The notes below the pieces were generated by a model. It did no database searches, had not been told where the DNA came from, and saw only the letters and a program-made list of their open reading frames with translations. Both the position numbers and the translations under genes were made by a program. A DNA stretch of 39,288 nucleotides from Mycobacterium interjectum. GTDB lineage: Bacteria > Actinomycetota > Actinomycetes > Mycobacteriales > Mycobacteriaceae. The stretch covers positions 1,737,166-1,776,453 of the forward strand of contig NZ_LT546237.1 of NCBI RefSeq assembly GCF_900078675.2, read 5' to 3'. This document shows positions 36,025 to 39,288 of the stretch, piece after piece (positions within the stretch are counted from its first letter, which is position 1; each line of letters begins with the position of its first letter).

Positions 36025-38418
36025 TCACTGAGGAGGTGTTTTCGGCCGACATCCCTTCTTCGCGACCCGTGCCGGGGCTTTGGGCTCCCGCACGGGTTGG
36101 GCTGCGGCCTTCTTCGCCGCGCGTGCCGGAGCTTTCGGCTCCCGCACGGGCCGAACCGCGGCCTTCTTCACAACCCGCGCCGAAGCTTTCGGCTCCCGCA
36201 CGGCCCGAACCGCGGCCTTCTTCACAACCCGCGCCGAAGCCTTCGGCTCCCGCACGGCCCGAACCGCGGCCTTCTTCGCCGCGCGTGCCGAAGCCTTCGG
36301 CTCCCGCACGGCCCGAACCGCGGCCTTCTTCACAACCCGCGCCGAAGCCTTCGGCTCCCGCACGGGCCGAACCGCGGCCTTCTTCACAACCCGCGCCGAA
36401 GCCTTCGGCTCCCGCACGGGCCGAACCGCGGCCTTCTTCACAACCCGCGCCGAAGCCTTCGGCTCCCGCACGGGCCGAACCGCGGCTTTCTTCACAACCC
36501 GCGCCGAAGCCTTCGGCTCCCGCACGGGCCGAACCGCGGCCTTCTTCACAACCCGCGCCGAAGCCTTCGGCTCCCGCACGGGCCGAACCGCGGCCTTCTT
36601 CACAACCCGCGCCGAAGCCTTCGGCTCCCGCACGGGTGCGACTGCGGCGATGCAGAGCACCTCGTCGAGACTGGCCGTCTCTAGTCCGACAGCGCCCGCC
36701 CGCCAACCGAGTTCGGCGATTGGATCTGGGTCGCTGCCCACTATGCTGCCGGCCCGATCTAGCCGTGCGGTGTCGAACATCGCCGGACCGCTGGCCACCG
36801 CCTCGGCCAGGACGTAGCGGCCGGCGTTGGGTGAGCGGCGCACCTCCTGCTCGGCCGCGCAGACGCCGGTCAGCTTGACGGCATCGGCGAAGTTTATCCC
36901 CACCTGGAATACCTGCGGTTCGGATTCGAGCACCGCGATCAGGCGGGTCAAGTAAGTTTCGGGGGCAAAAAACCGCCAGCCCTGCCCCAGATGCAGCCAG
37001 AACCGTTCGACGATCTGCTTGCGGAGCTGCACGAGTTGGGCTCCGGGCCCGTCGCCGGGGCCGCAATCGACAAACTCAAGGAACACGTAGCGCTCACGCA
37101 GCAGCGCGCGATCGTAGGCTGACAGACCGGCATCGACCACGAGGAAGCGCCCGAACCAAAGGGGCAGATCAAGGCAGCAGTTCAGAAACGAGTTAATGGT
37201 CTGCTCGGTGGTCTCGCGGTCCGGTCCCGCGACCAGGCTAACGACCACCTTGGCCTCGCCTGGCGCGGCGACCAGACGCTGCACCAGCGCGGCGGGATAC
37301 GATGACGCCACCTCGAGCATGAGCGGCACGCTGACGTCGCGGTTGACCGCGATCCGTTGCCGGTCAGCGTCGGGGATGTCGGAGAGCGCCAGCAGGCGCC
37401 GACACAGCATGAATGCCTCCGGATGGTTGCCGAGCTGGGAGGCGCACACCGCTTGCTCGTCGCTCGCGCGCCAGGCGTAGACGTCTGCGCCGATAAACAA
37501 GTGATCCTTTTCGGGAAACGGAATTTGGGCGGCGCGCTGAGCAAACAAGTGACCGGGCAGGTAGCGCTGATCTTCGCGGTACCGCCGAGCGATGGCATAC
37601 AGCGCCTCGGCGCGGGTCGGTCGAAACTCCCAAGCCTGGAGGTAGATGTCCTGGACTACCAGCCACGGCCAGTTGAGTTTCGTCACCGACTCCGCGAGCC
37701 GCAGCATCGAGTAATAGACCTCCTCGTCTGAGCCTTCCATCTCGATCCGCCGCTGATACCACTTGTGCGAGTTGTCGAAGTCATCCAGATCGAAGTAGCT
37801 CTGGGCCAGATAGAACACCGACCGTGCGTCCTCGGGGTTGCGTTCGACCTCGGCCAGCAACAGATCGCGGTCACGCGCATACTTCTGCGTATCCTGATTG
37901 CGGGCACCGAGGCGACGAGATTCGACGTAGTAGTCGCCCTCCAAGCGCTCAACGACGCAGTCAGACTCCCATACGGCCGTCTCGTGGACGACGCCTTCAT
38001 AGCGCACGCGCACTCCGTTGCGGAACAACTGCGGGCGCCAGTAGGTGAACGAGGCATCTCCGAGGCGCATACGGAAGATGTCGGCGCTTAGTTGAGTGAA
38101 GTCGGGTGTGCCCACGACGATGTCGTCGGCGTCGATGACCCAGATGTAGTCGCCGTGGCCCTGGGCGAGGTTCAGTGCCTCGGTGCGGTTATGGCCGAAA
38201 TTGCGCCATGGTCGTTCGTGAAGCTCGCCTGGAATGCCAAGGCGGGCCATGTGTTTGCGGATCACGTCCTTTGTCCGGTCGGTCGAGCCGGTGTCGACGA
38301 TCACCCACGAGCTGATGTAGGGCGCGACCGAATCAAGCGTCTCCACGACGACGTCGGCCTCGTTTTTCACGATCATGTTCAGGCAGATCGCGGCACGCGC
38401 TGTCACTGGCTTGGACAC
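36025..38418 (-). CDS. GT2 glycosyltransferase with TPR module and basic 18-residue repeat tail
   Basis: This 797-residue product starts at GTG 38418 (MSKPVTARAAICLNMIVKNE) with a weak GAG upstream. Residues 8-175 are a GT2 domain: CLNMIVKNEADVVVETLDSV, WVIVDTGSTDRTKDVI and the DxD-type YIWVIDADDIVV at 91-102. Residues about 190-340 are TPR-like (ERNPEDARSVFYLAQSYFDL). Residues about 350-590 share the C-terminal module (TTEQTINSFLNCCLD) with the 7101-9404 protein. Residues 597-789 are 11 tandem 18-residue units of REPKASARVVKKAAVRPV type, rich in Lys and Arg, ending KGCRPKTPPQ. The tail resembles basic tails of mycobacterial HupB and may bind polyanions such as phospholipid, glycan or nucleic acid. 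It probably acts at the inner membrane face; donor and acceptor are unknown. Confidence 0.88.
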   Translation of the reverse strand: MSKPVTARAAICLNMIVKNEADVVVETLDSVAPYISSWVIVDTGSTDRTKDVIRKHMARLGIPGELHERPWRNFGHNRTEALNLAQGHGDYIWVIDADDIVVGTPDFTQLSADIFRMRLGDASFTYWRPQLFRNGVRVRYEGVVHETAVWESDCVVERLEGDYYVESRRLGARNQDTQKYARDRDLLLAEVERNPEDARSVFYLAQSYFDLDDFDNSHKWYQRRIEMEGSDEEVYYSMLRLAESVTKLNWPWLVVQDIYLQAWEFRPTRAEALYAIARRYREDQRYLPGHLFAQRAAQIPFPEKDHLFIGADVYAWRASDEQAVCASQLGNHPEAFMLCRRLLALSDIPDADRQRIAVNRDVSVPLMLEVASSYPAALVQRLVAAPGEAKVVVSLVAGPDRETTEQTINSFLNCCLDLPLWFGRFLVVDAGLSAYDRALLRERYVFLEFVDCGPGDGPGAQLVQLRKQIVERFWLHLGQGWRFFAPETYLTRLIAVLESEPQVFQVGINFADAVKLTGVCAAEQEVRRSPNAGRYVLAEAVASGPAMFDTARLDRAGSIVGSDPDPIAELGWRAGAVGLETASLDEVLCIAAVAPVREPKASARVVKKAAVRPVREPKASARVVKKAAVRPVREPKASARVVKKAAVRPVREPKASARVVKKAAVRPVREPKASARVVKKAAVRPVREPKASARVVKKAAVRAVREPKASARAAKKAAVRAVREPKASARVVKKAAVRAVREPKASARVVKKAAVRPVREPKAPARAAKKAAAQPVREPKAPARVAKKGCRPKTPPQ
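36037..36630. repeat. 54-bp in-frame minisatellite, 11 units
   Basis: There are eleven units of 54 bp (18 codons each). Five consecutive units at the 36630 end translate identically; divergence (VV to AA, PV to AV, S to P) increases toward the gene's 3' end. Since the unit is a multiple of three, copy-number change would lengthen or shorten the tail without a frameshift. Confidence 0.93.
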
Positions 38419-38624
38419 CGCTCAAAGTTTACATAGCAATCGCGTGTCGCGGATCGGGTTGCACGCGAAATCGCGGCGGCTGTGGATCATTGGTCGTGCT
38501 GTTCGGCGAACACCGCACCGGGTCAAGGCCGACGATCCGCGACGGTTTCGTCGGGCGTGTCGCCGTGACGACAGCACCGCTTGCCCGCTGTGCTCCGGCC
38601 TCGAGCAGCCGCCGTTAGCCCGAA

Positions 38625-38890
38625 TTTTGCAACTTGGTGTGACACGATGCCAAGTTAGCGAAAGTGGCTGTCCTGCAAGGGATACCAGACTGCTCAAGGT
38701 CCACCATTCCGAGCGAGAGGGCACCTTCTGGATGAAGAGTAGCGCGGCGGTTTGTCGGGTCAAAGTGTCATCGGACGGCCGGAGCGTAGTGTCGCAGGCC
38801 GGTGCGGGCATGCTGCGTAAGGTCGCCGATTCGACCGTGATGTCGTCGCCGCACCTACCAAGGGCCGTGAATTCACGCGCCCGGGGATGT
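38625..38890 (+). pseudogene. IS1380-type transposase 5' remnant with element end (copy 3)
   Basis: The terminus-like segment at 38625-38690 is the inverse of those at 7005-7060 and 15755-15825. From ATG 38732 the frame reads MKSSAAVCRVKVSSDGRSVV and SQAGAGMLRKVADST, the IS1380-family N-terminus, then decays through a deletion. The outer end faces the divergent glycosyltransferase gene at 38418. Confidence 0.7.
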
Positions 38891-39144
38891 GCTCGCCCAC
38901 GCGCGGCGCCGTTCGATGCCGGCGATGTAAATTCGGGCTGTTTTGGAACTGGTTGCGGCCGATGGGAAAACGACAACGGTACTGCATCAACGGCGATGTC
39001 CCGCGCTGGTGCCGGGCAGTGCCGCGGCGGCCCGCAGTCCGTCCATGTGAGGGTCTAAGGTGGCTTGCGTCGAATGGACCCCGGGGTGGACGTGGTAGCC
39101 GCTCTTGCGGTTGAGCTTGCTCTGACGGCCTTGTCGGGTAATGG

Positions 39145-39288
39145 CTACCCGGTCGCGCCGTGAGCACCCTGGGCGCCTTGTGCGCCCTGTGCACCCTGGG
39201 CACCCAAGATGCCGCCGGGACCGCCGGGGCCGCCTTGACCGCCCGAGCCGGGGGCACCGCCGGGAGCGTGAAGACCGCCGGGACCGCC
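39145..39288 (-). CDS. C-terminus of a Gly/Pro-rich collagen-like protein (partial)
   Basis: The last 47 codons before a TAG at 39145 read GGPGGLHAPGGAPGSGGQ and end GAQGAQGAQGAQGAHGATG. The pattern changes from GGxGG, like PE-PGRS or other Gly-rich mycobacterial proteins, to strict G-X-Y triplets typical of bacterial collagen-like stalks. The gene begins outside the window, so domains and start are unknown. It probably marks the return to chromosomal sequence at the right side of the island. It could be a surface or secreted protein. Confidence 0.75.
   Translation of the reverse strand, partial: GGPGGLHAPGGAPGSGGQGGPGGPGGILGAQGAQGAQGAQGAHGATG

Noticed and set aside
36037..36630. Regular 54-bp repeats that could be taken for a CRISPR array
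   Set aside because: There are no unique spacers, the units are contiguous and in frame, and they form the coding tail of the minus-strand glycosyltransferase.
35937..36878. Long plus-strand frames of Pro/Ala/Arg repeats opposite the basic tail
   Set aside because: They are antisense shadows of the 54-bp repeat, since all frames of such a repeat stay open. The minus frame continues into a full GT2-TPR protein.

Overview
The window comes from a high-G+C actinobacterium, almost certainly a slow-growing non-tuberculous Mycobacterium. The evidence is a fused CobI-CobJ cobalamin enzyme, a translationally coupled mmpS-mmpL pair, a 407-residue methyltransferase that looks like M. tuberculosis Rv2067c (which I recall sits beside cobIJ there), and fragments of IS families common in mycobacteria. 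The right edge carries the Gly-rich, collagen-like C-terminus of another protein. The species cannot be fixed from the sequence alone.

Layout. Positions 1-6000 look like core genome: the cobIJ end (+), then mmpL, mmpS and the Rv2067c-like gene (all -). A perfect ATACCCC-N2-GGGGTAT palindrome lies upstream of mmpS. From about 6.0 kb to 38.9 kb the window is an accessory island of surface-glycan genes separated by decayed insertion sequences and integrases. Its parts, left to right, are: a GT1/CgeB-like glycosyltransferase with TPRs (7.1-9.4 kb); a minus-strand group of GSCFA-DUF4214-GT61 fusion plus two methyltransferases (10.9-14.9 kb); an SGNH-like protein convergent with a TylF-type methyltransferase (16-18 kb); a lipoprotein resembling a glycoside hydrolase (19.8-21.1 kb); a minus-strand operon of one GT2 and two tandem-duplicated GT4 enzymes (21.5-26.1 kb); a DUF4214-methyltransferase with a sulfotransferase (26.7-28.8 kb); an intact IS1634-family element in a 270-bp direct repeat (29.0-31.2 kb); a giant three-methyltransferase protein behind a frameshifted methyltransferase (31.3-35.5 kb); and a GT2-TPR protein with an 11-unit basic repeat tail (36.0-38.4 kb).

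How it may work together (inference). At least five glycosyltransferase domains, many O-methyltransferase domains, an SGNH domain, a GSCFA domain and a PAPS-type sulfotransferase suggest assembly and decoration (methylation, acylation, sulfation) of a cell-surface glycan or glycolipid. No sugar-nucleotide, polyketide or acyl-activation gene is present, so precursors must come from elsewhere. MmpS/MmpL could be the exporter, but it lies outside the island proper and may be unrelated.

The most striking property is modular shuffling. DUF4214 modules, a 'GWV' beta-sandwich-like module and a TPR/C-terminal module recur joined to different catalytic domains. The 5' flanks of several glycan genes are copies of one another, including a dead IS1380-type remnant with a shared nonsense codon. 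The locus reads as a recombination-driven antigen-diversification island that is partly decaying.
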